A stretch of DNA of 64,000 nucleotides from Streptococcus mitis (GTDB taxonomy: Bacteria; Bacillota; Bacilli; Lactobacillales; Streptococcaceae). This document shows positions 29,592 through 40,382 of the stretch, one piece after another. The position numbers and the translations under genes were made by a program. Where the stretch lies: assembly GCF_003943935.1 (NCBI RefSeq), contig NZ_RJOB01000007.1, positions 1 to 64,000 of the forward strand, given 5' to 3'. The notes beneath the pieces are model-generated. The model worked only from the letters and a program-made list of their open reading frames with translations, did not search any database and had not been told where the DNA came from. Position 1 is the stretch's first letter. Every line of letters starts with the position of its first letter.

Positions 29592-29629
29592 TCATTATAA
29601 AATTTGTTATTCTTTAGGAGGAATACACT

Positions 29630-30901
29630 ATGTCATCTAAATTCATGAAGAGCGCTACTGTGCTTGGAACTGTTACACTTGCTAGCTTACTTTTGGTAGC
29701 TTGTGGAAGCAAACCTGCTGAAAAAGCTGCTGATACTGGTTCATCTGAAGCGAAAGAAATCACTCTTTACGTTGAGGACCAATACAAAGCTTATGCTGAA
29801 ACAGTTGCTAAAGCTTATAAAGAACAATCAGGAACAACAGTTAACATCAAATCTGGTGACCAACTTGGTGGTCTTGACAAACTTTCTCTTGACAACCAAT
29901 CTGGTCAAGCTGCTGACGTTATGATGGCTCCATACGACCGTGTAGGTAGCCTTGGTACTGACGGACAACTTTCAGAAGTTAAATTGAGCGACGGCGCTAA
30001 AACAGATGATAAAACTAAATCTCTTGTAACAGCTGCTGACGGTAAAGTTTACGGTGCTCCTGCCGTTATCGAGTCACTTGTTATGTACTACAACAAAGAC
30101 TTGGTAAAAGAAGCTCCAAAAACATTTGCTGACTTGGAAAACCTTGCTAAAGATAGCAAATACGCATTCGCTGGAGAAGATGGAAAAACTTCTGCTTTCC
30201 TAGCTGACTGGACAAACTTCTACTATGCATATGGACTTCTTGCTGGTAACGGTGCTTACGTATTTGGACAAAACGGTAAAGACGCTAAAGATATCGGTCT
30301 TGCAAACGACGGTTCTATCGCAGGTATCAACTACGCTAAATCTTGGTATGAAAAATGGCCTAAAGGTATGCAAGATGGTACAGCTGCTGGAAACTTAATC
30401 CAAACTCAATTCCAAGAAGGTAAAACAGCTGCTATCATCGACGGACCTTGGAAAGCTCAAGCCTTTAAAGATGCTAAAGTAAACTACGGTGTTGCAACTA
30501 TCCCAACTCTTCCAAACGGAAAAGACTACGCAGCATTCGGTGGTGGTAAAGCTTGGATCATCCCATCAAGCACTAAAAACCTTGAAGGCGCACAAAAATT
30601 TGTAGACTTCCTTGTTTCAACTGAACAACAAAAAGCCTTCTACGATAAGACTAACGAAATCCCAGCTAACACTGAAGCACGTTCATACGCTGAAGGTAAA
30701 AACGATGAGTTGACAACAGCTGTTATCAAACAGTTCAAAAACGCTCAACCAATGCCAAACATCTCTCAAATGTCTGCAGTTTGGGAACCAGCTGCTAACA
30801 TGCTCTTTGACTCTGTAAGTGGTAAGAAAGATGCTAAAACAGCTGCTAACGATGCTGTAACATTGATCAAAGAAACAATCAAACAAAAATTTGGTGAATA
30901 A
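29630..30901 (+). CDS. malX: Maltodextrin-binding lipoprotein
   Basis: A 423-residue extracellular solute-binding lipoprotein of the MBP type. The signal peptide ends in the lipobox L-L-V-A-C with lipidated Cys at residue 25, followed by a G/S/K-rich linker and the two-lobed binding domain. It delivers maltodextrins to MalC-MalD. The ATPase is not in this operon; in pneumococcus the shared MsmK serves. AGGAGG ribosome site. Confidence 0.97.
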   Translation: MSSKFMKSATVLGTVTLASLLLVACGSKPAEKAADTGSSEAKEITLYVEDQYKAYAETVAKAYKEQSGTTVNIKSGDQLGGLDKLSLDNQSGQAADVMMAPYDRVGSLGTDGQLSEVKLSDGAKTDDKTKSLVTAADGKVYGAPAVIESLVMYYNKDLVKEAPKTFADLENLAKDSKYAFAGEDGKTSAFLADWTNFYYAYGLLAGNGAYVFGQNGKDAKDIGLANDGSIAGINYAKSWYEKWPKGMQDGTAAGNLIQTQFQEGKTAAIIDGPWKAQAFKDAKVNYGVATIPTLPNGKDYAAFGGGKAWIIPSSTKNLEGAQKFVDFLVSTEQQKAFYDKTNEIPANTEARSYAEGKNDELTTAVIKQFKNAQPMPNISQMSAVWEPAANMLFDSVSGKKDAKTAANDAVTLIKETIKQKFGE

Positions 30902-30910
30902 AAAAATTTG

Positions 30911-30944
30911 TTCAAGGGGGGTGGAATTCAAATCCCCCTTTGAA
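30911..30944 (+). terminator. Hairpin between malX and malC
   Basis: Ten-bp stem TTCAAGGGGG / CCCCCTTTGAA (one bulge) with a weak T tract. It probably acts as a partial terminator or 3' stabiliser, giving more malX than malCD message. Confidence 0.6.
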
Positions 30945-31012
30945 TTTATCAATAGAAAACATATATAGTTTGGGTTTTAATTAGAAACCAGTATCCTATG
31001 AAAGGAGTTATT

Positions 31013-32305
31013 ATGGAAAAGCAACAACCTAGTAAAGCAGCCCTGCTGTCTATCATTCCTGGGTTAGGACAGATTTACAATAAGCAAAAAGCCAAAGGTT
31101 TTATCTTCCTTGGTGTAACCCTTGTCTTCGTCCTTTATTTCCTAGCACTTGCAGCCCCTGAATTGAGCAATCTCATTACTCTTGGTGACAAACCAGGTCG
31201 TGATAATTCCCTCTTCATGCTGATTCGCGGTGCCTTCCATTTAATCTTTGTAGTCGTTTATGTGCTCTTTTATTTCGCAAATATCAAAGATGCACATACA
31301 ATCGCAAAACGCATTAACAATGGTATTCCAGTTCCACGTAGCCTCAAAGATATGATCAAAGGAATCTATGAAAATGGTTTCCCTTACCTCTTGATCATTC
31401 CATCTTATGTTGCCATGACTTTCGCGATTATCTTCCCAGTTATCGTAACCTTGATGATCGCCTTTACTAACTATGACTTCCAACACTTACCACCAAACAA
31501 ATTGTTGGACTGGGTTGGTTTAACCAACTTTACGAACATCTGGAGTTTGAGTACCTTCCGTTCTGCCTTCGGTGCCGTTCTTTCTTGGACTATCATCTGG
31601 GCTTTGGCTGCCTCAACTTTACAAATCGTCATCGGTATCTTCACAGCTATCATTGCTAACCAACCATTTATCAAAGGAAAACGTATCTTTGGTGTTATTT
31701 TCCTTCTTCCTTGGGCTGTCCCAGCCTTCATCACTATCTTGACATTCTCAAACATGTTTAATGATAGTGTCGGTGCTATTAACACTCAAGTATTGCCAAT
31801 CTTGGCTAAATTCCTTCCTTTCCTTGATGGTGCTCTTATTCCTTGGAAAACAGACCCAACTTGGACTAAGATTGCCTTGATTATGATGCAAGGTTGGCTT
31901 GGATTCCCATACATCTACGTTTTGACTTTGGGTATCTTGCAATCTATTCCTAACGACCTTTACGAAGCAGCTTATATTGACGGTGCCAATGCTTGGCAAA
32001 AATTCCGCAACATCACTTTCCCAATGATCTTGGCCGTTGCGGCACCTACTTTGATTAGCCAATACACCTTCAACTTTAACAACTTCTCTATCATGTACCT
32101 CTTCAACGCTGGAGGACCTGGTAGTGTCGGTGGTGGAGCTGGTTCAACCGATATCTTGATTTCATGGATTTACCGTTTGACAACAGGTACATCTCCTCAA
32201 TACTCTATGGCGGCAGCTGTTACCTTGATTATCTCTATCATTGTCATCTCAATCTCTATGATCGCATTCAAGAAACTACACGCATTTGATATGGAGGACG
32301 TCTAA
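31013..32305 (+). CDS. malC: Maltodextrin ABC transporter permease MalC
   Basis: A 430-residue permease of the MalF type. The N-terminal [11 protein letters not shown] segment and first membrane helices precede a binding-protein-dependent transport domain containing the EAA loop ([14 protein letters not shown]). The start at ATG 31013 has AAAGGAG five bases upstream; an in-frame ATG five codons earlier does not. Pairs with MalD. Confidence 0.95.
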   Translation: MEKQQPSKAALLSIIPGLGQIYNKQKAKGFIFLGVTLVFVLYFLALAAPELSNLITLGDKPGRDNSLFMLIRGAFHLIFVVVYVLFYFANIKDAHTIAKRINNGIPVPRSLKDMIKGIYENGFPYLLIIPSYVAMTFAIIFPVIVTLMIAFTNYDFQHLPPNKLLDWVGLTNFTNIWSLSTFRSAFGAVLSWTIIWALAASTLQIVIGIFTAIIANQPFIKGKRIFGVIFLLPWAVPAFITILTFSNMFNDSVGAINTQVLPILAKFLPFLDGALIPWKTDPTWTKIALIMMQGWLGFPYIYVLTLGILQSIPNDLYEAAYIDGANAWQKFRNITFPMILAVAAPTLISQYTFNFNNFSIMYLFNAGGPGSVGGGAGSTDILISWIYRLTTGTSPQYSMAAAVTLIISIIVISISMIAFKKLHAFDMEDV

Positions 32306-32306
32306 G

Positions 32307-33149
32307 ATGAATAAATCAATCAAACTCAAACGTAGACTGACTCAAACCCTTACTTATCTTTACCTGATTGGTCTATCAATTGTGATTATCTATCCACTTT
32401 TGATCACTATCATGTCAGCCTTCAAGACTGGTAACGTAGTAGCCTTTAAACTAGACAGCAACGTCGACTTTAGTTTTGCTAACTTCCAAGGGCTCTTCTC
32501 TGAAACCTTGTACGGTACTTGGTACCTCAACACTTTGATTATCGCCTTGATTACCATGGTAGTTCAAACAAGTATCATCGTACTTGCTGGTTATGCCTAC
32601 AGCCGTTACAACTTCTTGGCTCGTAAACAAAGTTTGGTCTTCTTCTTGATCATCCAAATGGTGCCAACTATGGCCGCTTTGACAGCCTTCTTCGTTATGG
32701 CGCTTATGTTGAACGCCCTTAACCACAGCTGGTTCCTCATCTTCCTCTACGTTGGTGGTGGTATCCCGATGAATGCTTGGCTCATGAAAGGCTACTTCGA
32801 TACAGTGCCAATGTCTCTAGACGAATCCGCAAAACTAGACGGTGCAGGACACTTCCGCCGCTTCTGGCAAATTGTTCTTCCACTTGTTCGCCCAATGGTT
32901 GCCGTACAAGCTCTCTGGGCCTTCATGGGACCTTTTGGGGACTACATCCTCTCTAGTTTCTTGCTTCGTGAGAAAGAATACTTTACTGTTGCCGTAGGTC
33001 TCCAAACCTTCGTTAACAATGCGAAAAACATGAAGATTGCCTACTTCTCAGCAGGTGCTATCCTCATCGCCCTTCCAATCTGTATTCTCTTCTTCTTCCT
33101 ACAAAAGAACTTTGTTTCAGGACTTACAAGTGGTGGCGACAAGGGATAA
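32307..33149 (+). CDS. malD: Maltodextrin ABC transporter permease MalD
   Basis: A 280-residue MalG-type permease with six predicted membrane segments and the EAA-type loop ([12 protein letters not shown]). It begins one base after the malC stop; the ribosome site GGAGG lies inside malC, so translation is coupled. A frame 7 codons longer is rejected. Followed by a strong terminator. Confidence 0.95.
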   Translation: MNKSIKLKRRLTQTLTYLYLIGLSIVIIYPLLITIMSAFKTGNVVAFKLDSNVDFSFANFQGLFSETLYGTWYLNTLIIALITMVVQTSIIVLAGYAYSRYNFLARKQSLVFFLIIQMVPTMAALTAFFVMALMLNALNHSWFLIFLYVGGGIPMNAWLMKGYFDTVPMSLDESAKLDGAGHFRRFWQIVLPLVRPMVAVQALWAFMGPFGDYILSSFLLREKEYFTVAVGLQTFVNNAKNMKIAYFSAGAILIALPICILFFFLQKNFVSGLTSGGDKG

Positions 33150-33172
33150 TTTATCCCCGCCACCCTTTTTCA
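33132..33172 (+). terminator. Terminator after malD
   Basis: Stem GGTGGCG...GGGATAA / TTATCCC...CGCCACC overlapping the malD stop codon, then CTTTTTC. Confidence 0.8.
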
Positions 33173-33228
33173 TTTTGAAGCTTGTGACTATAAAAATATC
33201 CTTACAACAAGCAATTTTTCTCCTAGAC

Positions 33229-33257
33229 TTGAAATAAAGCGCATTTCTCTATATAAT
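33229..33257 (+). promoter_or_regulatory. Promoter of malA-malR
   Basis: -35 TTGAAA (33229-33234), 17-base spacer, consensus -10 TATAAT (33252-33257). No MalR palindrome is seen here. Confidence 0.75.
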
Positions 33258-33294
33258 AATACTCATATAGAAAACACCTTTTAGAAAGATACAA

Positions 33295-34095
33295 ATGCTT
33301 CCATATCCATTTTCCTATTTTTCAAGTATTTGGGGATTTCGTAAGCCCCTATCCAAACGTTTCGGACTCAACTGGTTTCAGCTTCTCTTTACCAGTATCT
33401 TCCTTATCAGCTTGTCTATGGTACCCATTGCTATTCAAAACAGCTCCCAGGAGACTTATCCGCTAGAAACCTTTATCGATAATGTCTATGAACCATTGAC
33501 AGATAAGGTTGTCCAGGATCTCTCTGAGCATGCTACAATTGTTGATGGCAATTTAACTTATACAGGAACAACTAGTCAAGCGCCTTCTCTTGTGATTGGT
33601 CCAAGCCAAAGCAAGGAATTACCTAAGGACTTGCAACTGCATTTCGATACGAATGAGCTAGTCATCAGTAAGGAAAGCAAGGAACTGATCCGCATCTCTT
33701 ACCGAGCGATTGAGACTGAGAGTTTCAAAAGTAAGGACAGCTTGACCCAAGCAATTTCCAAAGACTGGTACCAGCAGAATCGTGTCTATATCAGTCTCTT
33801 CCTAGTTCTCGGTGCAAGCTTCCTCTTTGGTTTGAATTTCTTCATTGTCTCTCTAGGAGCTAGTCTTCTCCTTTATATCACTAAGAAATCACGCCTCTTT
33901 TCATTTAGAACCTTTAAAGAGTGCTACCATTTTATCTTGAACTGTTTAGGATTACCAACTCTGATTACGCTTATTTTGGGATTATTTGGCCAAAATATGA
34001 CAACCCTCATCACTGTACAAAACATTCTTTTTGTTCTGTATCTGGTCACTATTTTTTATAAAACGCATTTCCGTGATCCAGATTACCATAAATAG
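33295..34095 (+). CDS. malA: MalA, DUF1189-type membrane protein
   Basis: A 266-residue protein with a membrane segment near residues 28-48, an extracellular stretch of about 110 residues, and three or four C-terminal membrane segments. It matches the streptococcal MalA / DUF1189 layout. Its biochemical role is not established; the name comes from its place before malR. Confidence 0.8.
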   Translation: MLPYPFSYFSSIWGFRKPLSKRFGLNWFQLLFTSIFLISLSMVPIAIQNSSQETYPLETFIDNVYEPLTDKVVQDLSEHATIVDGNLTYTGTTSQAPSLVIGPSQSKELPKDLQLHFDTNELVISKESKELIRISYRAIETESFKSKDSLTQAISKDWYQQNRVYISLFLVLGASFLFGLNFFIVSLGASLLLYITKKSRLFSFRTFKECYHFILNCLGLPTLITLILGLFGQNMTTLITVQNILFVLYLVTIFYKTHFRDPDYHK

Positions 34096-34104
34096 GAGAT
34101 TTTT

Positions 34105-35091
34105 ATGCCCGTTACGATTAAAGACGTGGCCAAGGCTGCTGGTGTTTCGCCTTCAACCGTAACCCGTGTTATTCAAAATAAATCAACCATTAGCGACGAA
34201 ACGAAAAAACGCGTTCGCAAGGCTATGAAGGAGCTCAATTACCACCCCAACCTCAACGCTCGTAGTTTGGTAAGCAGTTATACCCAAGTTATCGGCTTGG
34301 TCCTTCCCGACGACTCAGACGCCTTCTACCAAAATCCTTTCTTCCCATCTGTCCTCCGTGGTATTGCCCAAGTCGCTTCTGAAAACCACTATGCTATTCA
34401 GATTGCAACAGGTAAAGATGAAAAAGAGCGTCTTAAAGCTATTTCCCAGATGGTCTATGGCAAACGTGTGGATGGTTTAATCTTCCTTTATGCCGAAGAG
34501 GAAGATCCCTTGGTCAAATTGGTGGCTGAAGAGCAGTTCCCCTTCCTCATTCTAGGAAAATCCATTTCACCCTTTATCCCTCTTGTCGATAATGACAATG
34601 TCCAAGCTGGTTTTGATGCAACCGAATATTTCATCAAAAAAGGATGTAAACGAATTGCCTTTATCGGAGGTGCTAAGAAACTTTTCGTTACACAAGACCG
34701 TCTAACTGGTTACGAATCTGCGCTCAAGCAATACAAACTGCCTCTTGATGACAATCTGACCTACTTTGCAAATGAATTTCTAGAGGAAAAAGGATATCAA
34801 TTTAGTCAACTTCTCTTTCAGCATGACCCACAAATCGATGCTATCATCACAACCGATAGTCTCCTAGCCGAAGGGGTCTGTGACTATATTGCTAAGTACC
34901 AACTGGATGTCCCTGTTCTCAGTTTTGACTCGGTCAATCCCAAGCTCAACTTGGCGGCCTATGTTGATATCAATAGCCTAGAACTTGGTCGTGTTTCTCT
35001 TGAAACCATCCTCCAGATTATCAGCGATGCTAAAAGCAATAAACAAATTTGTTATCGCCAGTTGATTGCCCACAAAATTATTGAAAAATAA
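34105..35091 (+). CDS. malR: LacI-family maltose operon repressor
   Basis: A 328-residue LacI/GalR regulator. The helix-turn-helix I-K-D-V-A-K-A-A-G-V-S-P-S-T-V-T-R-V is at residues 4-21, followed by the hinge helix and a periplasmic-binding-protein-like effector domain. It is expected to repress malMP and malXCD through the palindromes at 29197 and 29573 until maltose is present. Confidence 0.95.
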   Translation: MPVTIKDVAKAAGVSPSTVTRVIQNKSTISDETKKRVRKAMKELNYHPNLNARSLVSSYTQVIGLVLPDDSDAFYQNPFFPSVLRGIAQVASENHYAIQIATGKDEKERLKAISQMVYGKRVDGLIFLYAEEEDPLVKLVAEEQFPFLILGKSISPFIPLVDNDNVQAGFDATEYFIKKGCKRIAFIGGAKKLFVTQDRLTGYESALKQYKLPLDDNLTYFANEFLEEKGYQFSQLLFQHDPQIDAIITTDSLLAEGVCDYIAKYQLDVPVLSFDSVNPKLNLAAYVDINSLELGRVSLETILQIISDAKSNKQICYRQLIAHKIIEK

Positions 35092-35115
35092 AAACCAGCT
35101 CGAGCTGGTTTTTTT
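35091..35115. terminator. Bidirectional terminator after malR
   Basis: Perfect palindrome of 22 bases (11-bp stem AAAACCAGCTC) with T runs on both strands, between convergent genes. Confidence 0.9.
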
Positions 35116-35120
35116 GGTCA

Positions 35121-36062
35121 TTAATTATCTGTTTCAACGAACCGTCCCAAAATATGAACATTCTCCGATACAGAGACAAAGGCGCCTGGATCTACCTGTT
35201 TCATAATCTGTTTAAATTCATTAAACTCTGCACGTGTAATGACAGTAATTAAAACTGCCTTTCTCTCGTGATTATAGGTTCCTTCTGCATCGTGGATCAT
35301 GGTGGCTCCGCGGTGCAATTTTTTATGTATTTTTTCAATTACCTTGTCTGGATGATTGGTCACAATCATGGCCTGCATCCGTTTTTGCTTGGTAAAGACC
35401 GCATCTGTCACACGGCTAGAGACAAAGATAGTAATCATAGAGTAAAGGGCGTATTTCCAACCAAAGGTCAAACCTGCTATCAGCATGATAGTCCCATTTA
35501 CCAAGAAAGAAATACTACCGACATTCTTACCTGTTTTCTTGCGAATGGTCAGGCTGACGATATCCGTCCCACCGCTGGAGATATTGTTGCGAAGAGCAAA
35601 ACCAATTCCCAAGCCCATGACAACACCCCCAAAAAGGGCATTGATAATGGGATCCTCCGTTAAGGTCGCCACAGGGACAAACTGGATAAAGAAGGAACTC
35701 ATGGATACCGTGATAAAGGTAAAGACGGTGAACTTATGCCCAATCTGATACCAAGCCAAGACCATCAAAGGAAAATTAATGGCGTAGAAGGTCAGCGAAA
35801 TCGGAATATGAAAACCAAACCAGTGATTACTCAAGGCAGAGATAATCTGTGCCAGACCTGTCGCACCACTCGAATACACATGTCCTGGTTGAAAAAAGAA
35901 ATTGACCGCTACTGCTGATAAAAAACCATAGACCAGAGAAGCCGAAATCTTCTCATCATACTTTTCTCGAGAGATGCTTTGTAAGACACGTAAAATTTTT
36001 ATCTGATGAGCAAAGCGGCGCAGATAATAGCGCCACCGCTTAATTCGTTTTGCTTGTTTCAT
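35121..36062 (-). CDS. YitT family membrane protein (DUF161/DUF2179)
   Basis: A 313-residue protein with about five membrane segments in two glycine-rich YitT repeats ([16 protein letters not shown]) and a cytosolic C-terminal DUF2179 domain. Function of the family is not well established. It overlaps the 3' end of aspS by 23 bases and is probably translated from the aspS message. Confidence 0.85.
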   Translation of the reverse strand: MKQAKRIKRWRYYLRRFAHQIKILRVLQSISREKYDEKISASLVYGFLSAVAVNFFFQPGHVYSSGATGLAQIISALSNHWFGFHIPISLTFYAINFPLMVLAWYQIGHKFTVFTFITVSMSSFFIQFVPVATLTEDPIINALFGGVVMGLGIGFALRNNISSGGTDIVSLTIRKKTGKNVGSISFLVNGTIMLIAGLTFGWKYALYSMITIFVSSRVTDAVFTKQKRMQAMIVTNHPDKVIEKIHKKLHRGATMIHDAEGTYNHERKAVLITVITRAEFNEFKQIMKQVDPGAFVSVSENVHILGRFVETDN

Positions 36063-37803
36063 CTTCTTCTACTTGTAAGCTGAGTTCCTCTAGTTGTTTG
36101 AGAGCTACTGTTGAAGGAGCTTGTGTCATTGGGTCAGTTGCCTTGTTGTTCTTAGGAAAGGCAATGACTTCACGGATATTTTCTTCTCCTGCAAGCAACA
36201 TGACAAATCGGTCAAGCCCGATAGCCAAGCCACCATGTGGTGGGAAACCATAGTCCATGGCTTCAAGAAGGAAACCAAACTGGTCATTGGCTTCTTCGGC
36301 TGAGAAACCAAGAGCCTTGAACATGCGTTCTTGAAGGTCTTTTTGATTGATACGAAGGCTACCACCACCAAGCTCATAACCGTTCAAGACGATATCGTAA
36401 GCAATGGCACGAACCTTAGCCAAATCGCCTTCTAATTCGTGAGCAGTCTCTTCCTGTGGAAGAGTGAATGGATGGTGGGCGCTCATGTAGCGGCCTTCTT
36501 CTTCAGACCATTCAAACATTGGCCAGTCAACCACCCAAAGGAAGTTGAATTTATCGTTATCAATCAAACCAAGCTCTTTGGCAATACGTCCACGAAGGGC
36601 ACCAAGAGTTGCATTGGCAACTTCAAGCGTATCCGCCACAAAGAGAACCAAGTCCTTATCTTCAAGCGCAAGTGCTGCTGTCAATTCTGCTTGGATGCTA
36701 GTCAAGAACTTAGCAACCGGTCCGTTTAATTCTCCATCAACCACCTTAACCCAAGCAAGACCTTTGGCACCGTACTGTTTGGCTACTTCAGTCATCTTAT
36801 CGATGTCTTTACGTGAATAGTTGTCAGCAGCTCCTTTGACCACAATGGCTTTTACAGCAGGTGCTTCTGAAAAGACTTTAAAGTCTACACCTTTGACCAC
36901 TTCTGTCAAGTCCTGAAGCAACATGTCAAAACGAGTATCTGGCTTGTCAGAACCATAAAGAGCCATCGCATCATCGTATTTCATACGAGGAAATGGAAGT
37001 GTCACTTCGATGCCTTTAGTTTCTTTCATGACGCGCGCAATCAAGCCTTCTGTGATATCTTGGATTTCTTGCTCAGTAAGGAAAGATGTTTCCAAGTCGA
37101 CCTGGGTGAACTCAGGCTGGCGGTCACCACGCAAGTCCTCATCACGGAAACATTTGACGATTTGGTAATAACGGTCAAAACCAGCATTCATCAACAATTG
37201 CTTAGTGATTTGTGGACTTTGAGGAAGAGCATAAAAATGCCCTTTATTGACACGAGATGGTACCAAATAGTCACGCGCCCCTTCAGGCGTTGACTTAGAA
37301 AGGAATGGTGTCTCCACGTCGATAAACTCCAATTCATCCAAGTAGTTGCGGATAGAGTGGGTCACCTTAGCACGAAGTTTCAGATTTTCCAACATTTCTG
37401 GACGACGAAGGTCAAGGTAACGGTAACGCAAACGCGTATCGTCATTAGCCTCAATCCCATCCTTAATCTCAAATGGGGTTGTCTTAGCTGTATTAAGCAC
37501 TGTCAGAGCTGTCACGTTTAACTCAACTGCACCAGTTGGTAACTTATCATTGGCTTGCTCACGCGCAGCGACCTGACCAGTCACCTCGATAACAAATTCG
37601 CTACGAAGGCTTTCAGCTGTTGCCATGACCTCTGCAGAGACTTTTTCAGGGTTGATAACTAACTGCATGATTCCTTCACGGTCACGAAGGTCGATAAAGA
37701 TCAAACCACCAAGGTCACGACGACGGCCTACCCATCCTTTCAAGGTAATTTCTTGTCCGATGTGTTCCTCACGAACACGACCAGCATACATACTACGTTT
37801 CAT
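36040..37803 (-). CDS. aspS: Aspartyl-tRNA synthetase
   Basis: A 587-residue class II synthetase of the bacterial type: N-terminal OB-fold anticodon domain (G-W-V-G-R-R-R-D), class II core with [14 protein letters not shown] (motif 2), inserted GAD domain, and motif 3 G-L-D-R-F-V-M-L. An extended -10 (TGGTAAAAT) lies just upstream. The overlap with the YitT gene suggests a two-gene operon. Confidence 0.97.
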   Translation of the reverse strand: MKRSMYAGRVREEHIGQEITLKGWVGRRRDLGGLIFIDLRDREGIMQLVINPEKVSAEVMATAESLRSEFVIEVTGQVAAREQANDKLPTGAVELNVTALTVLNTAKTTPFEIKDGIEANDDTRLRYRYLDLRRPEMLENLKLRAKVTHSIRNYLDELEFIDVETPFLSKSTPEGARDYLVPSRVNKGHFYALPQSPQITKQLLMNAGFDRYYQIVKCFRDEDLRGDRQPEFTQVDLETSFLTEQEIQDITEGLIARVMKETKGIEVTLPFPRMKYDDAMALYGSDKPDTRFDMLLQDLTEVVKGVDFKVFSEAPAVKAIVVKGAADNYSRKDIDKMTEVAKQYGAKGLAWVKVVDGELNGPVAKFLTSIQAELTAALALEDKDLVLFVADTLEVANATLGALRGRIAKELGLIDNDKFNFLWVVDWPMFEWSEEEGRYMSAHHPFTLPQEETAHELEGDLAKVRAIAYDIVLNGYELGGGSLRINQKDLQERMFKALGFSAEEANDQFGFLLEAMDYGFPPHGGLAIGLDRFVMLLAGEENIREVIAFPKNNKATDPMTQAPSTVALKQLEELSLQVEEDETSKTN

Positions 37804-37933
37804 TGTTTCTCTCCTCTTTTATTCTGTTACTATTTTACCATAAAAGCGCAGGCTCTTCATGAAAATCATCAGAAAAGTTTGCCTGACTTTAAAAATCAGG
37901 TAAAGTCCCTAAAAATTAGCGCTCATACAAAAA

Positions 37934-37952
37934 TCCGATGAAGTTCACCGGA
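37934..37952 (-). terminator. Terminator of the ABC/XRE operon
   Basis: Minus strand stem TCCGGTGAA / TTCATCGGA (one G:T pair), single-base loop, followed by TTTTTGT. It lies six bases beyond the last gene. Confidence 0.7.
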
Positions 37953-37957
37953 CTCTT

Positions 37958-38188
37958 TTATTTTGAATTGTTGCCTGCTTTGCGCTTTTCAGCAATTTCG
38001 GCTGCCTTTCTCGGCAAGACAATCTCCGTCGTGTAAGCTGTCCCAAAGCGCAAGACACCTGCAATAGGGGCAAAGACAACTGCTAGATAGTTATAGAAGA
38101 AATCGCCCTTAAAGGCATAAGCTAGCGCTCCAATGATGAAAAATAGAACGACTGCCTGAATCACTGCTAATAAAATTACTCGTTTCAT
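37958..38188 (-). CDS. Small two-pass membrane protein, unknown
   Basis: A 76-residue protein with two hydrophobic segments (about 4-24 and 33-50) and a basic C-terminal tail (RKAAEIAEKRKAG). Family not recognised. Last gene of the operon, 17 bases after the CPBP gene. Confidence 0.65.
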   Translation of the reverse strand: MKRVILLAVIQAVVLFFIIGALAYAFKGDFFYNYLAVVFAPIAGVLRFGTAYTTEIVLPRKAAEIAEKRKAGNNSK

Positions 38189-38205
38189 GTGACCTCCTGA
38201 CTCTA

Positions 38206-38847
38206 TTATAGCATGAGAATCATCAAAAAGCCGACTAAATTATTCAAAGCGTGGAGAGAAATACTGTAGACCAGACCTTTTCTGCTAATATAAGCCAAGC
38301 CCAAACTAAAACCAAGGCTAAAATAGACAAAAAATTGTTGCACATCACCTGGGAAATGAATCAAGGCAAATAGAACACTGGATACCAGAAGAAAAATCAG
38401 AGTTTGTTTACTATTGTCCTGCTTAGGAAAGAGATAGCGCGCTAACATCCCTCTAAAGATAAGTTCTTCCGTCAGAGGAGCAAAAATAACGACCGCAAAG
38501 AATGAGAAAAGTGGTTGAGACAAGGTCAAGTCTATCGCTATTTGCTGATTTACTGAAGGATCATTTGGCAAGAAAAACTGGACAACCAGAGATAAGAACC
38601 AAACCAAGGCAGGAAGCCAAATAAATCGGTTAAAGCCACTCTTCTCAATACGAACAGGAGCTTTCTGATACCATTTGTAAATACCGTACACATAAACTCC
38701 AGCCAAGGCCACATAGAGCAAGGTCACAGCATAGGGTGAAGCGCCTAAGGCAAGCGAAGAGGTCGCCAACCCCTGAATGAAGCCATAGCCAAAGAAAAAG
38801 GATAGAATGGCTAGAAGAAACCAGCCAAAATTTTTAAGTAATTTCAT
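38206..38847 (-). CDS. CPBP family intramembrane metalloprotease
   Basis: A 213-residue membrane protein of the CAAX/Abi (CPBP) family. The three motifs are E-E-L-I-F-R-G (near 126), F-A-L-I-H (near 160) and H-A-L-N-N (near 197). In lactic acid bacteria such proteins are often bacteriocin self-immunity or processing factors. Its place beside an ABC transporter and an XRE regulator fits such a role but does not prove it. Confidence 0.88.
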   Translation of the reverse strand: MKLLKNFGWFLLAILSFFFGYGFIQGLATSSLALGASPYAVTLLYVALAGVYVYGIYKWYQKAPVRIEKSGFNRFIWLPALVWFLSLVVQFFLPNDPSVNQQIAIDLTLSQPLFSFFAVVIFAPLTEELIFRGMLARYLFPKQDNSKQTLIFLLVSSVLFALIHFPGDVQQFFVYFSLGFSLGLAYISRKGLVYSISLHALNNLVGFLMILML

Positions 38848-38856
38848 AAAGTTCTC

Positions 38857-39555
38857 CTATCTTGCTTTATAACTGTTTTTCAATACAAAGAGGTTTGCTA
38901 TTCCTAACACAAGTACCCAGGCAAGTAACATACCGATGTTAGAAAAAGATATCTCCCCACCTTTTTTATTTAAAAGATTTACAATAGGACCAACGAACGA
39001 GTAATCCAACACTTTTTGAACCGTATCATTTTGAGAAGCAATCATAGGTAAAAAAGAGACAATTAATATAGGGAAGATACTATAAACTTGCGCTTTAGAT
39101 TGAGTATCTGACACCGCACCAATTAGAAGGTTGAGAAAAATAATACTAATAGTTGCTAGGAGCAAATAGATAACGTAGGCAAATAAATAACCTGATAGAT
39201 CTACTTTAAGATAGATGGGAAGCACAATCATAGCAAGTAACATTATCAGAATAGGGAGAACGAGCATACTGAAAGTATATTCTGTTGCTGTCACACCACT
39301 TAGGAGGAGTGATTTAAGATTTCGTTTTTCCTTATCTTCTGCCATCATAATCGATACCATATAACCACTTCCCATGCTCAAGACCATCGTCAAGCTAGCA
39401 GATAGAAAAAATAGGCTCAATTGTCCATTCTTATTTAAAAATTCATTATATAAAACAGTCAGTCCAAAAGGAAACAATAGAGTCGCCAACAAAGATGAAT
39501 TGCTAATAAGGACTTGTAATCTTAACCATAGTAGGGCATTTAATTTTCTAAACAT
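38857..39555 (-). CDS. ABC-2 type transporter permease
   Basis: A 232-residue membrane protein with about six hydrophobic segments and the layout of an ABC-2 exporter permease. It overlaps the ATPase gene by eight bases. Substrate unknown. Confidence 0.82.
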   Translation of the reverse strand: MFRKLNALLWLRLQVLISNSSLLATLLFPFGLTVLYNEFLNKNGQLSLFFLSASLTMVLSMGSGYMVSIMMAEDKEKRNLKSLLLSGVTATEYTFSMLVLPILIMLLAMIVLPIYLKVDLSGYLFAYVIYLLLATISIIFLNLLIGAVSDTQSKAQVYSIFPILIVSFLPMIASQNDTVQKVLDYSFVGPIVNLLNKKGGEISFSNIGMLLAWVLVLGIANLFVLKNSYKAR

Positions 39556-40372
39556 CTAACTTTTCTCCTGTCAATCTGATAAAGATTTCTTCTAGTGTCG
39601 GCTCACAAGAGTGAACCACCATCAAATCTGTCGTGTCTAAATGTGGCAATTCTTCAAATGGAACGATCTGTTCTCGTCCATCGTTATAAACCACATGTAC
39701 TTTCTTATCCACATGATACTTCTGGATAATATCTTGTGGACTTCCATACTCTATTAAGTTTCCCTTATTTAAAAGAGATAAGCGATCACAAAGCAGAGTT
39801 GCTTCATTCATATCATGCGTGGTCAGAAAGATAGTTGTCCCCGCCTGCTTTAATTCTTGAAGTAGGGTATGAATCATCTTGGATGTTGTAGGGTCTAAGC
39901 CACTGGTTGGCTCATCGAGAAAGAGAATCTTAGGAGCATTCAGAAGGGCACGAGCCAAGAACATTCGTTGTCTCATTCCAGTAGACAGTTTTTCTGCGAT
40001 AATATCTTTAGCATCTGCCAATCCAACCTGTTGGAGCACCTGATTTACTCTATCTGACTTGAGACCATATAACTTAGCGTAAATGAGCAGATTTTTGTAA
40101 AGACTCATCTTTTCATAAAAACCACTGCCATCACTAACAATGCCAATTTGTTCCAAATCATTTGAGGTTAAATCTTGAGAATTCTTGCCTAACAAAACTG
40201 TTTTACCTTGATCTGCATCCAACTGACCTGTCAAGACATTGATCATGGTTGTTTTACCTGAGCCAGAAGGGCCAAGAAAACCAAAGATTTCACCCTCCTT
40301 AATCTCAAAAGAAATCTGGTGAAGAGCTTTTTTGCTCCCAAAACTTTTGCTTACATTTTCAACACGAATCAT
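39548..40372 (-). CDS. ABC transporter ATPase
   Basis: A 274-residue ATPase: Walker A G-P-S-G-S-G-K-T-T near residue 37, signature L-S-T-G-M-R-Q-R, Walker B L-F-L-D-E-P-T-S-G-L-D, and H-loop T-H-D. The signature S-T-G-M is the form usual in ABC-2 multidrug/antibiotic exporters. Pairs with the overlapping permease gene. Confidence 0.92.
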   Translation of the reverse strand: MIRVENVSKSFGSKKALHQISFEIKEGEIFGFLGPSGSGKTTMINVLTGQLDADQGKTVLLGKNSQDLTSNDLEQIGIVSDGSGFYEKMSLYKNLLIYAKLYGLKSDRVNQVLQQVGLADAKDIIAEKLSTGMRQRMFLARALLNAPKILFLDEPTSGLDPTTSKMIHTLLQELKQAGTTIFLTTHDMNEATLLCDRLSLLNKGNLIEYGSPQDIIQKYHVDKKVHVVYNDGREQIVPFEELPHLDTTDLMVVHSCEPTLEEIFIRLTGEKLDV

Positions 40373-40382
40373 AGAAACTCCT